Shown here: piece after piece, positions 9,279 through 17,353 of the stretch
Layout of the letters: each line of letters starts with the position of its first letter
How positions within the stretch are numbered: position 1 is the stretch's first letter
Origin: Phycisphaerales bacterium
Lineage (GTDB): Bacteria > Planctomycetota > Phycisphaerae > Phycisphaerales > SM1A02
NCBI GenBank assembly: GCA_029260575.1
Contig: JAJDDB010000016.1
Span: forward strand, 248,001 to 312,000
Length of the DNA: 64,000 nucleotides
Reading direction: 5' to 3'
The notes under the pieces: generated by a model
The model's database searches: none
What the model saw: the letters and a program-made list of their open reading frames with translations, nothing else
What the model was told of the DNA's origin: nothing
Program-made: the position numbers and the translations under genes

Positions 9279-10157
9279 TCACGCTGCAGACATTGCAGAC
9301 AACGGCCGTACAAGCAGCGCAGCTTCGTGCGCATTGCTCACATTGGCCAGGTCAATCGGCAGACATGCTGCACGTTGATGATCGCTGTTGAGCACCATGA
9401 TCTGCTGGCCGACAATGTCAAAACCATCCGGCACGTGTTGATGACCCAGCACGAACATCTTTACGCTCCACTGGGCCGCAAGCTCAGCAGCCTGGGCCAC
9501 GGTATAAGCCCGCCCCCAGCACATGAGATACGCGCTGCCGAACGGTCCGTGGTAGTCCGCCTCAACCAGTTCGCGATCAAGCACGTCCGATTCAAAACGA
9601 TTCATCATGCGTTCGTTCGGCAGTGAATGCGCGCAGCACACGCCATCATCACTCAACAGCGCGAGCGGCATCGCGCGGAAGAACGTTCGAATCGACTCCG
9701 CTACGCCTTCCCAATCGTCGCCGAAGACATAGTCAAGTGCTTCTTCGAAGAGTTCGACACTGTTCCCCGCGCCTTTGCTGACGCCCGCGCCGGTCAGTTG
9801 CGACATTTCGTGATTGGCTAGCAGCGGATGAACCTGCGTGGGATATTGCACAACCAGTTCCGCCACACGCGCCAGCATCCGGTAGCTGAAATCCATCCCA
9901 TTAATGAGTTGATCGCCATGAATGAGTTCGTGCAGCATGACATGGTTGTTCAGCGAGCCATCCAGTTGCGCGAAACCGATGACCTTCTGCAGGTGCATCG
10001 TGTTGTCGTGCAGATCGCCTGTCGCCAACAGCCGGCCCTCCGCAGGCAAGTGCAGCGCGCAGCCACGGCGATGCGGATCGTCGCGCATCAGCTGCGCTGC
10101 CTGCTCCATCAGATCAATGATCGCTGCTGCATCGTTGAGGTTGAGTGCTGCTTCCAC
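9279..10157 (-). CDS. Calcineurin-like metallophosphoesterase
   Basis: About 292 residues. Metal-binding motifs of the calcineurin-like phosphoesterase fold appear in order: LLATGDLHDN (GDxH), HGDQLINGMD (GD), LLANHEMSQL (NHE) and VLGHQHVPDGF (GHxH). This predicts a dinuclear-metal phosphoesterase; the substrate cannot be read from the sequence. No signal peptide. The start appears to be GTG 10157. It is 44 bases after the sugar dehydrogenase gene on the same strand and 7 bases before tsaB, so the three may be co-transcribed although no shared pathway is evident. Confidence 0.85.
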   Translation of the reverse strand: MEAALNLNDAAAIIDLMEQAAQLMRDDPHRRGCALHLPAEGRLLATGDLHDNTMHLQKVIGFAQLDGSLNNHVMLHELIHGDQLINGMDFSYRMLARVAELVVQYPTQVHPLLANHEMSQLTGAGVSKGAGNSVELFEEALDYVFGDDWEGVAESIRTFFRAMPLALLSDDGVCCAHSLPNERMMNRFESDVLDRELVEADYHGPFGSAYLMCWGRAYTVAQAAELAAQWSVKMFVLGHQHVPDGFDIVGQQIMVLNSDHQRAACLPIDLANVSNAHEAALLVRPLSAMSAA

Positions 10158-10201
10158 ATCCGCAGCATAGTCCAGCGCCCGCGTGTCTGCGCGCCAGCCG
10201 T

Positions 10202-12154
10202 CTACCCCCAGTTGGCCAGCAATTCCAATAAGTCGAACACGTTCACAGCACAGTCAGGTTGGCCGCCGACTGCATCGGTAATGTCTGCCGGGCACGTCGG
10301 CGGGCATGGTGCCGGGCAATCGCCCCAGGCATCGAGCAAATCCAGTAGATCAAACACATCAACAGTTCCGCTTGCGTCAAGATCGCCACGCTTGGTTGTA
10401 ATGCGCAGGACAACGCCGGTGTTTTCGAACGGCGTGCCCGTTGCGTTGGCCATGACGTACAGCTCGCCATCAGCATCCTCACCGAAACCGAGTACGAGTA
10501 ACTGGAATCCCGCAGGATCGACGAACTGAAATTCGTTCATTGCGCTTGCACCATCCAGGAAGAACAGCCTGCTGAGAAACTCACCAAAGACATACTTGCC
10601 CTGCAGCGGCTCAATGCGCGAACCTCTATAGACGAATCCACCGAGCACGACGACACCTTCATCATGGTCGTACTGCGCGACCGGATCGACCATATCCGCA
10701 GGCACACCCGGTGAATCGGCGAACACAAACCCGGGGTCGCCGCCGTTCATGTCAAACAGGAACGAACCCTCTTTCACCGGCCAGCCGAGGTTGTCACCCT
10801 TATTGACAACATCAACTTCTTCAATGTCATTTTGGCCTGCATCCGCCAGCCAGAGATTTCCCGTTTTCGTATCAAACGAAAATCGAAACGGATTGCGCAG
10901 ACCGAACGCGTAGATTTCATCCACACCCGGGCCGCCGACAAACGGATTGTCAGCCGGGATACCGTACTGTCCGTTGGCAGAGTTGTTGCCCTGCGGATCA
11001 ATGCGGATCACAGTGCCGAGGATATTTGCGGTGTCCTGTCCGTTGCCAATGGCGACATGACCAGCCCCCTGATCGTCACCCGCGCCGCCATCACCAAGTG
11101 CGATGTACAGCAAACCATCCGGGCCGAAATTCATCGCCCCCGCGTTGTGATTGAATTGCGGCTGATCGATGCGCAGGATTTCTCGCGCGCTCTTCGTATT
11201 CACCACCGACTCCGGGCTGGCCGGCTTGGCAACCTGCCATTCGGTAATCACGGTCTGGTGATTTGCAGGCGTGCCGGCCGGCATCGTCGAGAAGTCCGCT
11301 TTGTTATCCACCGGATGCGATTCGTATGTATAGAGCAGCCCATTGTTCTGATAGTTCCGATGAAATGCCACCCCAAGAAGGCCGCGCTCATCAAATGTTC
11401 CCGGGCCGGCAATACCAAGCGCAATCAACCTGTTGCTGACATCCAGAAATACGCTTTTCGTGTTCGTGTCCAGGTCAATCGCCCACAGAATGCCGGGTTG
11501 ATCTGTCACAAACAATCTGCGGTTCGGATCGTCGGGCGCGCTGATGCCCCAGTTGGGTGCGGTAAGCCCTGACGCCACGACTTCAAGAGCAATGTGCACA
11601 TCACCCGCTGCGATCGGCCCGGGAATCGGATCGTCCAGCGGCGCCGGCCCGGCAGGCGGGGCAGCGCAATATGTGAAACTGTCCATAACGGTCCACCCCG
11701 AGACGCCGTTGTTCGACAAGGTAATCGACCCGATCAGAACATCGATCTTCGGGTCAATAGTGACGTTGACATTCTGATACACAGTCGTTGCGTTCACGGT
11801 CGTAATGACTGCGCCGCCCGTGTCAAAAACCGTCAGAACGCCGGCGTTGGAATTGAACTGATCGCGAATAAACAGATTGACACTCTCACCCGGCGATTCA
11901 AACGTAATCGTCCCGGTTACCCCCGCAGGAATCATCCACGCCCGACTGCCAGTGCGATATAAGCCTGGTATGCCGACTGTCTGCGCCCGACCGTTCAGAA
12001 AGGTCGCCGAATTCGGGCTCGTGCCGAGTGTGAAAACACCATCGACATCATTGAATTCAAAGCTCGTATTCACATCATTTGCAAATGCTGCACCGCACAG
12101 CGCTATTGCGAGAACTGTCATCGAAATCATCTTGTATGTATGGAATTGTTGCAT
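10202..12154 (-). CDS. Secreted PQQ-type sugar dehydrogenase with dockerin-like tail
   Basis: 650 residues. ATG 12154 follows GGAG and opens a cleavable signal peptide (MTVLAIALCGAAFAND). An N-terminal beta-rich domain (about 25-170) precedes a six-bladed propeller of the glucose/sorbosone dehydrogenase family (about 195-575), with NFGPDGLLYIALGDGG, AFGLRNPFRFSFD and DAGQNDIEEVDVV. Such enzymes oxidise sugars using PQQ. The C-terminus carries two Asp/Leu-rich repeats, GDLDASGTVDVFDLLDLLDA and CPADITDA...VNVFDLLELLANWG, resembling the Cys-containing dockerin-like tails found on many secreted Phycisphaerae proteins. These probably anchor or assemble the protein outside the cell. Substrate unknown. 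Confidence 0.88.
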   Translation of the reverse strand: MQQFHTYKMISMTVLAIALCGAAFANDVNTSFEFNDVDGVFTLGTSPNSATFLNGRAQTVGIPGLYRTGSRAWMIPAGVTGTITFESPGESVNLFIRDQFNSNAGVLTVFDTGGAVITTVNATTVYQNVNVTIDPKIDVLIGSITLSNNGVSGWTVMDSFTYCAAPPAGPAPLDDPIPGPIAAGDVHIALEVVASGLTAPNWGISAPDDPNRRLFVTDQPGILWAIDLDTNTKSVFLDVSNRLIALGIAGPGTFDERGLLGVAFHRNYQNNGLLYTYESHPVDNKADFSTMPAGTPANHQTVITEWQVAKPASPESVVNTKSAREILRIDQPQFNHNAGAMNFGPDGLLYIALGDGGAGDDQGAGHVAIGNGQDTANILGTVIRIDPQGNNSANGQYGIPADNPFVGGPGVDEIYAFGLRNPFRFSFDTKTGNLWLADAGQNDIEEVDVVNKGDNLGWPVKEGSFLFDMNGGDPGFVFADSPGVPADMVDPVAQYDHDEGVVVLGGFVYRGSRIEPLQGKYVFGEFLSRLFFLDGASAMNEFQFVDPAGFQLLVLGFGEDADGELYVMANATGTPFENTGVVLRITTKRGDLDASGTVDVFDLLDLLDAWGDCPAPCPPTCPADITDAVGGQPDCAVNVFDLLELLANWG

Positions 12155-12500
12155 CTGGAATACTCCGTGTGATCATGCATCGAGTTCGGCTACGGCAGTC
12201 GGTACGCGCGAGAACGTGGCACCGCACAAAAGCGCCGCGTCATCGGTCATCGCCCGTCGTGTCGTTCGGTTTCAACATATGAATGTCTGTAGTGCGTCAC
12301 ATTCATGCACAAACCAGTGAATTCCACGAGCAGTGCTGTACGGTGCCGCGTTTTGTTTCATCGCTACCGCACACGCCGTACGATGTACAACAGCAACGCA
12401 ATTGCGAACGCCAGCCGTACAACCACGGGAACCTCGTTGCCGCAACACGCGAATGCTGTGATGTCGTTATTTAGTCCGACGATTGTGAGGGTTTGCGACA
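12155..12500. other. Intergenic region between divergent genes
   Basis: About 350 bases separate the divergently transcribed sugar dehydrogenase and DUF457 genes. The ribosome sites of both genes are at its ends. It should contain two promoters, but no convincing -35/-10 pair or inverted repeat was seen. Open frames across it are short and lack family features. Confidence 0.5.
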
Positions 12501-13064
12501 ATGCCTACCGCCATCACGCATGCCGTCGTCGCCGTTGCCTCCGGCAAGGCGGCATTCGCAGGACGAATGCCGAAGCGTTTCTGGCCAATCGCGCTGCTGT
12601 GTTCAGCCGGACCAGACCTTGATATCGGGCTGATGCACTACGGCGTGGCATACGCCGACATGTGGGGCCACCGCGGAATGACACATTCCATTGCGTTTGC
12701 ACTTACGCTGAGCTTTGTTGTCACGACATGGCTGTTTCGCGATTGGGCAGGGTTCGGCAGCCGGCGCTGGTGGATGCTCTTCACATACTTCTCACTATTG
12801 ACAGCATCGCACGGCTTTCTCGATGCGTTCACCAACGGCGGGCTTGGCATTGCATTCTTCGCGCCGCTGAACAACACACGCTACTTCATGCCATGGACGC
12901 CGATCGAAGTCTCAGCCATCGGCCTGCGCGGTTTCATCAAGTACGGCGGGTTGCAGACACTCATCAGCGAGATACTGTGGATCTGGGTGCCGGTGATGGC
13001 GGGGTTCGTGGTAGTTTTGTTGATTCGTCGCTTGCTTCGCAGACAAAGACCTCTTGCTCAGTAG
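12501..13064 (+). CDS. DUF457/YdjM-like membrane-bound metal-dependent hydrolase
   Basis: 187 residues with about four hydrophobic segments. Family motifs are the N-terminal PTAITHAVVAVASGK, PDLDIGLMHYG and HRGMTHSIAFAL, whose His and Asp residues are the presumed metal ligands, and a later HGFLDAFTNGG. The family (YdjM, predicted inner-membrane hydrolases) has no firmly assigned substrate. GAGGG lies before ATG 12501. The stop is one base from the stop of the convergent gene at 13066, and no terminator is visible between them. Confidence 0.87.
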   Translation: MPTAITHAVVAVASGKAAFAGRMPKRFWPIALLCSAGPDLDIGLMHYGVAYADMWGHRGMTHSIAFALTLSFVVTTWLFRDWAGFGSRRWWMLFTYFSLLTASHGFLDAFTNGGLGIAFFAPLNNTRYFMPWTPIEVSAIGLRGFIKYGGLQTLISEILWIWVPVMAGFVVVLLIRRLLRRQRPLAQ

Positions 13065-13065
13065 T

Positions 13066-13632
13066 TCATGGCTCGTCAATTTCTTCAACAAGTGGGAACC
13101 ACTTCCAGTCGTGTTCGACAAAGATCAGGTCTTCATCGTCATCAAATTCGGCATGATATTGATGCACGTGCGGCGACGGGTACTCAAACGGCTGCGAAAT
13201 GAACTGATTGTGCCGCAGCGTTTGCTCGAACCGGTCCAACGGTCCGTAAGCAAAGATGACATTGTGATTGTCGTAAATGATCTGGCTTTCATCGCCGATA
13301 CCGAATATCCAGATGTGATGTCGGCCATCCTGCTCGAAATAAGTGCGAAACTCATCGAGAAACGACAGCACTGGTGCTTTGTCCATCGGTTGGCTGGATT
13401 GGTAGCGCCCCGGTTTGTGGTCACCACGTGGCACGACAAGAATGTACAAGAGGCCGAAGGGGCCGCGCATGTCCTCCACTAGGTTCATGAACAATTCAAT
13501 GTGATTTGATTCCGGTCCAATCACAAGTCGCTCTGGACCCGTGGTTTGCTCTCGAAACCAACAATTCAGATATGAGAATGGATCAACCAGATCCATATCG
13601 CCTGGAACTCCAAATTTGATCAGCGCTGCCAT
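13066..13632 (-). CDS. Unknown protein coupled to the DNA methyltransferase
   Basis: 188 residues, acidic and soluble, with no signal peptide or membrane segment and no recognised domain. ATG 13632 lies two bases after the stop of the methyltransferase gene, so it is almost certainly translated with it. Notable stretches are IELFMNLVEDMRGPFGLLYI and a C-terminal acidic patch (AEFDDDEDLIFVEHD). No PD-(D/E)xK, HNH or GIY-YIG nuclease signature is visible, so calling it a restriction enzyme is not justified. It could be an accessory or immunity-like partner of the methyltransferase, or unrelated cargo. Confidence 0.75.
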   Translation of the reverse strand: MAALIKFGVPGDMDLVDPFSYLNCWFREQTTGPERLVIGPESNHIELFMNLVEDMRGPFGLLYILVVPRGDHKPGRYQSSQPMDKAPVLSFLDEFRTYFEQDGRHHIWIFGIGDESQIIYDNHNVIFAYGPLDRFEQTLRHNQFISQPFEYPSPHVHQYHAEFDDDEDLIFVEHDWKWFPLVEEIDEP

Positions 13633-13634
13633 GC

Positions 13635-14672
13635 TTATGCATCCTGGTCTGTGGCAAGTGCGGTTCGTTTAGTTCGCCGTGGTTCGAAGATCGCCGACGA
13701 TTGCGGGCCAGTACTGTCGCGCTGGATCATGCCGACTTTTGTGATGCGCTCCCAGGCGCTCTTGGCATTCACTGCTGAATATTCGATACCGATCGATCGA
13801 CGTTTCAATGCGCGGGCGACTGTGCAGGTTGTACCGCTGCCGAGGAACGGGTCGAGCACAAGATCGCCCTCGTTTGAACATGCTTTGATCACCCGCTCCA
13901 GATACACCTCGGGAATCTGGTTGTGGTGCTGATGCCGCCGCTCTTTGTTATTGCCCTGAATGCGCCCCCAGTATTTGCCGTACCACACATCCATCGGCAC
14001 GCGCATGCCTTTGTTGGTGTCCTTGGCCATCGTGCGCGGGTCAGAATATATTGCTGCGCGATCGCTCAATTCCAGAATGTCATCGCCGTTCCAGATGCGC
14101 GTTGCCGAGTTCTTACAGAAGTACAGCGCATGCACTTTGCTCATAATGAATGAACTGCTGCGGTTCTGGCCGAAACGGAAGTGCCACACGCACCAGTTGA
14201 TCATCGTCAACCCGCGACGCTTGAGATGCACAACGATTTCCGCTGCGGTGTCGTCAGGAATATTCACCCACAAACTTCCATGCGGCGCGAGTGCGTCAAT
14301 GCAGCCGTCCAGCCAGTCGAATGTGAATCGTTCGTATTCGCGGCGGGCCATGCCGTCATCCCAATTCTCGTATGGCACGTCCCAGTTGAACGGCGGATCT
14401 GCAAAGATGAGATCAACGTCACCTTTGCTCGGCAGGTGCGCGAGAACATCACGACAGTCGCCAATGATGACCTGCGTGTGCGGATTTTTCGTTTCGTGTT
14501 TCGGTTTCAGCGAGCGTGGTTTCTTTGGCGTGTGCGCATCAACTGCATCGCCGAACAACCGAATGTCCGCATCCAGGTACGACTTTGCATCGCGTGCCTG
14601 CAGCGCCGTTGCCCCGGTCGGCATCGCATACCCGCCGGGTCGATTAAATTCCGTATTCTTACGTTCAGCCAT
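13635..14672 (-). CDS. Site-specific DNA methyltransferase (beta-class, DPPF motif)
   Basis: 345 residues. Catalytic motif IV (DVDLIFADPPFNWDVPYENW) comes before the AdoMet-binding motif (LVLDPFLGSGTTCTVA), the order of beta-class amino-methyltransferases that make N6-methyladenine or N4-methylcytosine. The central target-recognition part includes VWYGKYWGRIQGNNKERRHQ. No restriction endonuclease is recognisable beside it, so it may be an orphan or regulatory methylase. The coupled gene at 13066 is unknown. The region just upstream carries four copies of a GCGCAAT half-site, suggesting a dedicated regulator or autoregulation. Confidence 0.9.
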   Translation of the reverse strand: MAERKNTEFNRPGGYAMPTGATALQARDAKSYLDADIRLFGDAVDAHTPKKPRSLKPKHETKNPHTQVIIGDCRDVLAHLPSKGDVDLIFADPPFNWDVPYENWDDGMARREYERFTFDWLDGCIDALAPHGSLWVNIPDDTAAEIVVHLKRRGLTMINWCVWHFRFGQNRSSSFIMSKVHALYFCKNSATRIWNGDDILELSDRAAIYSDPRTMAKDTNKGMRVPMDVWYGKYWGRIQGNNKERRHQHHNQIPEVYLERVIKACSNEGDLVLDPFLGSGTTCTVARALKRRSIGIEYSAVNAKSAWERITKVGMIQRDSTGPQSSAIFEPRRTKRTALATDQDA

Positions 14673-14673
14673 G

Positions 14674-14751
14674 GCGCAATATCCTCAACCTTAGTGCGTG
14701 AGACATCGTAGCGCATAGACGCAATTGCGCCAGCGCAATTCCTGATTGCGC
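14674..14751. promoter_or_regulatory. GCGCAAT half-site array upstream of the methyltransferase
   Basis: Four copies of the 7-mer GCGCAAT (either orientation) lie between upp and the methyltransferase start: 14674-14680, 14724-14730 (as ATTGCGC, inside the palindrome CGCAATTGCG at 14720-14729), 14733-14739 and 14745-14751. The last two form a perfect 7-bp inverted repeat around TCCTG. No T-run follows, so a terminator for upp is less likely than operator sites. Confidence 0.55.
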
Positions 14752-14777
14752 GCAAGCTGTCCATAGTGCAAATATGT

Positions 14778-15425
14778 TTATTGTGTCCCGAAAATGCGAT
14801 CGCCCGCATCGCCGAGGCCGGGCATGATGTAGCCCTTATCGTTGAGTTGGCGATCCAACGCTGCGGTGTAGACCATCACATCCGGGTGTTCTTGAAGCAT
14901 CTTCCGCACACCCTCCGGAGCACACACCAGACAGATCATCCGCACATCATCACAGCCGCGCTCGCGCAGGACATTCACCGCATGTGATGCGGACCCGCCG
15001 GTCGCCAGCATCGGGTCAATCAGCAGCACCGGCCCCGCAGCAACATCCGGCGGGAACTTGGCGTAGTACGCAACCGGCTTGAGCGTTACTTCATCGCGAT
15101 ACACACCTATGTGACCAACGCGTGCTTCGGGCACCAATGCCAGTATCCCATCGGTCATGCCGATGCCCGCGCGAAGAATCGGCACCAGCGTCACCGGCTT
15201 GCTCAGGACGCGCGATGTCGTCATCTCAAGCGGCGTCTCGACTTCAATTTCCGCAGTCGGGAATTCTCGACTGATCTGAAACGTCATAAGCCCGGCAATC
15301 TCATTGAGCCGGCGCCGAAACGTTTCGGTATTCGTGCGATTGTCACGCAACTGCGTCAGCTTCTGCTGAATCAGCGGATGCACAAACACATGCAGGTTCG
15401 GAAAATCCGGATGCTTCTGCGGCAT
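14778..15425 (-). CDS. upp: Uracil phosphoribosyltransferase
   Basis: Pyrimidine salvage enzyme converting uracil and PRPP to UMP. The 215-residue protein starts at ATG 15425 (MPQKHPDFPNLHVF). The open frame extends 113 codons further upstream, but that part is low-complexity and lacks homology features. Visible motifs are PILRAGIGMTDGIL, the PRPP loop LLIDPMLATGGSA and the uracil-binding C-terminal GYIMPGLGDAGDRIFGT. Length and motif order are typical. Transcribed towards the methyltransferase on the same strand, with a 105-base gap holding operator-like repeats. Confidence 0.95.
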   Translation of the reverse strand: MPQKHPDFPNLHVFVHPLIQQKLTQLRDNRTNTETFRRRLNEIAGLMTFQISREFPTAEIEVETPLEMTTSRVLSKPVTLVPILRAGIGMTDGILALVPEARVGHIGVYRDEVTLKPVAYYAKFPPDVAAGPVLLIDPMLATGGSASHAVNVLRERGCDDVRMICLVCAPEGVRKMLQEHPDVMVYTAALDRQLNDKGYIMPGLGDAGDRIFGTQ

Positions 15426-15889
15426 ACGGTGCAGTGTAGCGGGAAACGGGCACATGCCGCGAGTTGAGCGCGAGAGGCGGGACGGCAAGCCATGATCACA
15501 ACAATACATTGTGATTTCTGCGTACTGAGTGATGAGATGTGCATCAGAACTGCGCGCGCTGCAGGCGATGAAAAAAGTCAGCGCTGCGGCGCGCGCGCGA
15601 CCTTCGGCAGGCGCTTTTTCCGGGGGGTCACCCCCGCTGGCGCGGTGCAATCGACGCGTGCAACAGTGCGGCGCGCGCCACACGCAACATTTTGCGCTCT
15701 TGCTATGCGAATCCGGGACAATCCGAACACTTCTGCTGTGGAAACGTTCTGCGCAAAACCACAATCGAGAGCAATATGCTGTTGATCTGAGACAATCTTT
15801 GCTACCGTTTTGGACGTTGCGCGCGCCAGTCGCTGGGTTTTGCGCAGAAGTGCGTAATAACGCAACGGCGCGCGCCAGATCGTGTCTAA
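15426..15889. other. Non-coding region upstream of upp
   Basis: No gene with family features is seen. The DNA contains repeated GCGCGC tracts (near 15586, 15668, 15817 and 15869) and a short perfect hairpin GGGGG-TCA-CCCCC near 15630. It probably includes the upp promoter and marks the boundary of the accessory patch that follows. Confidence 0.45.
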
Positions 15890-16282
15890 GTCTCGATTGG
15901 TGTTCTACAGGCCGGTTCGTCGCCGTGCGGGTTCATGTGTTGCAAGGTCTGCACGCCGGCGACGGAACATTGTCGGTGTCCGGACGGGCCTGACCCTTTC
16001 AATGAAGGGGCAGCATTTGGCGTAACTCAATTCGTCGGACAATCAGCGATTTATATTGAAGTGATCAGAGAGTTTTTTCATGGATCATCAATGACGTTGG
16101 ATTTGACCTGCGCGGAATTGGAGAAACAAAGGTTCTCGCCCACGAAATTGGACATCGGTTTGGGTTGATGCATCCCACTACCAATAACGGTCACTTAATG
16201 GATAGCGATCCAAAAATCCTGCACACAGTTCATTTCTACCCTTCGAATCTGGCCACCATTCGTAATACAATTCAAAGTCCAT
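15890..16282 (+). pseudogene. Frameshifted remnant of a zinc metallopeptidase
   Basis: Two frames together look like the end of a broken secreted metallopeptidase. Frame 2 from 15890 reads a Cys-rich stretch (CTPATEHCRC) then FGVTQFVGQSAIYIE. Frame 1 from 16060 reads DVGFDLRGIGETKVLAHEIG and continues HRFGLMHP, then HLMDSDP, ending at TAG 16280. HEIGHxxGLMH is the zincin zinc-binding and catalytic motif and LMD a plausible Met-turn. The second frame has no start codon before the motif, so a frameshift near 16055-16070 is inferred. The stop lies beside the ribosome site of the next gene, suggesting an operon before decay. A sequencing error is the alternative. Confidence 0.65.
15948..15979 (+). 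repeat. 32-bp direct repeat, copy 1
   Basis: Matches 17214-17245 in 31 of 32 positions. Both copies can be read as CTPATEHCRC. The single difference (15976 G versus 17242 T) is synonymous in that frame (Arg CGG/CGT), suggesting that the peptide is or was coding. Confidence 0.85.
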
Positions 16283-16294
16283 AGGAACATGCCA

Positions 16295-17170
16295 ATGCCT
16301 TCTCCTATCAACTCAATCAAGATCCGCAGCTTGCTCGCGATTGTTGCAGTTTCATGTTTGCTGTGGTTCTCTACGAAATGCATCGCCTCTATAGATGCTC
16401 AAATCGACATTCGAATTGAAGCGGCTGGGAACGAAATATTGATCCAAGAAGCTTTACCAATAATGATCAATTGGCGTGTTGTAGGCGACTTTCCGATCAG
16501 AGCGAGCCACATATCGATGGATAGTGGTGCGACCTCAATACATGTGCAATCTCCGTCCGGCCAGGAAGTGAGAATCACGCAAATGAGCGCCGATCCTCCT
16601 CCGTACGAAAGTGTTCCAAGGCAAATGCTGGAACGTGGCGAATCGGAGAGCGAAGAAGTCGTTGTGAGTTGCGCCTGGCCGGATGTAGAGACTCCAGTGT
16701 TTGATGAAGAAGGAGAATACAAAATCTGGGTAGAGTTCAACGATGAGGGCACGGTCAGGAAGAGCAACAGCATCAAATTGGATGTTCAAGCACCAGTTGG
16801 ACCCGAGAACGATGCTTTGAAGCTTGTTCGCACATTGAAGCCGGCAGGCATCCTGTACGACGTGGCACTGATTCCTCCGTTTGATAACTCCGCTACAGAT
16901 GTGCTGGAGAAATTGGCACGACTCACGGAAAGTGAGGTGTACGCAAGCTACGCGCGTGTGGCTTTGGCGACAAAGCAGATGAATACTGTGAAGTACAACA
17001 GATATATGGGAGCGCGACCGGAAGACCTGCTGACACTGATTGGTAAAGCCGAAGAGTTGCTTAAGCCAGTCTCTTTAGACGTGAAGACTCTTAAATTCAG
17101 CATTGAGAATCTTCGCCAATTTATCGAATTCGAACGCCGCAAAGTGACGGATTCTCAAGATGCGAATTGA
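16295..17170 (+). CDS. Exported protein of unknown function in accessory patch
   Basis: About 291 residues. A basic N-terminus and hydrophobic segment (LLAIVAVSCLLWFSTKCIAS) indicate Sec export. The next part (about 35-175) looks beta-rich and immunoglobulin-like (IDIRIEAAGNEILIQEALPI, then EGEYKIWVEFNDEGTVRK), and the C-terminal third is helical. No family recognised. ATG 16295 is preferred over ATG 16289 because AGGA lies 8 bases before it. The coding sequence is visibly AT-richer than its neighbours and sits between two 32-bp direct repeats, so recent acquisition is plausible. A 7-bp hairpin follows the stop (17179-17198). Confidence 0.75.
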   Translation: MPSPINSIKIRSLLAIVAVSCLLWFSTKCIASIDAQIDIRIEAAGNEILIQEALPIMINWRVVGDFPIRASHISMDSGATSIHVQSPSGQEVRITQMSADPPPYESVPRQMLERGESESEEVVVSCAWPDVETPVFDEEGEYKIWVEFNDEGTVRKSNSIKLDVQAPVGPENDALKLVRTLKPAGILYDVALIPPFDNSATDVLEKLARLTESEVYASYARVALATKQMNTVKYNRYMGARPEDLLTLIGKAEELLKPVSLDVKTLKFSIENLRQFIEFERRKVTDSQDAN

Positions 17171-17213
17171 GTCAACTTCAAGCCTGTTTATGCGGGCTTG
17201 ATCTACTGGCTCA

Positions 17214-17245
17214 TCTGCACGCCGGCGACGGAACATTGTCGTTGT
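17214..17245 (+). repeat. 32-bp direct repeat, copy 2, at start of Cys-rich remnant
   Basis: Second copy of the repeat at 15948. It is in the same frame as the gene ending at 17170, beyond its TGA. The frame continues through a Cys/Pro-rich stretch (GGDPGPSPCPSYPCNSEC) and DITGQVNSVAAAQ before running into the convergent gene at 17354. Probably the truncated start of a second copy of the protein represented by the remnant at 15890. Confidence 0.75.
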
Positions 17246-17353
17246 GGCGGCGATCCCGGACCAAGTCCGTGTCCATCGTATCCGTGCAATTCGGAGTGCG
17301 CGAATTGGTTGCGGGATATCACAGGTCAAGTAAACAGTGTTGCAGCCGCTCAG

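Noticed and set aside
13066-14672. Complete restriction-modification system
   Set aside because: Only the methyltransferase is recognisable. The partner lacks any nuclease motif, so a restriction activity cannot be claimed.
14733-14751. Rho-independent terminator of upp
   Set aside because: The hairpin has no T-run after it in the upp direction, and its arms recur as separate half-sites, which fits operators better.
15529-15993. 154-codon open frame upstream of the accessory patch
   Set aside because: Translation is Arg/Ala/Cys-rich without any domain, crosses GCGCGC tracts, and shares the repeat in a frame where the mismatch is not synonymous.
15948-17245. Integron cassette array (repeats as attC sites)
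   Set aside because: The repeats lack the paired inverted core sites of attC, read as conserved protein sequence, and no integrase is present.
17168-17300. TGA readthrough or selenocysteine joining the exported protein to the Cys-rich tail
   Set aside because: The frames are continuous, but a plain hairpin without SECIS-like features follows the stop, and no selenoprotein family matches. A separate remnant explains it better.
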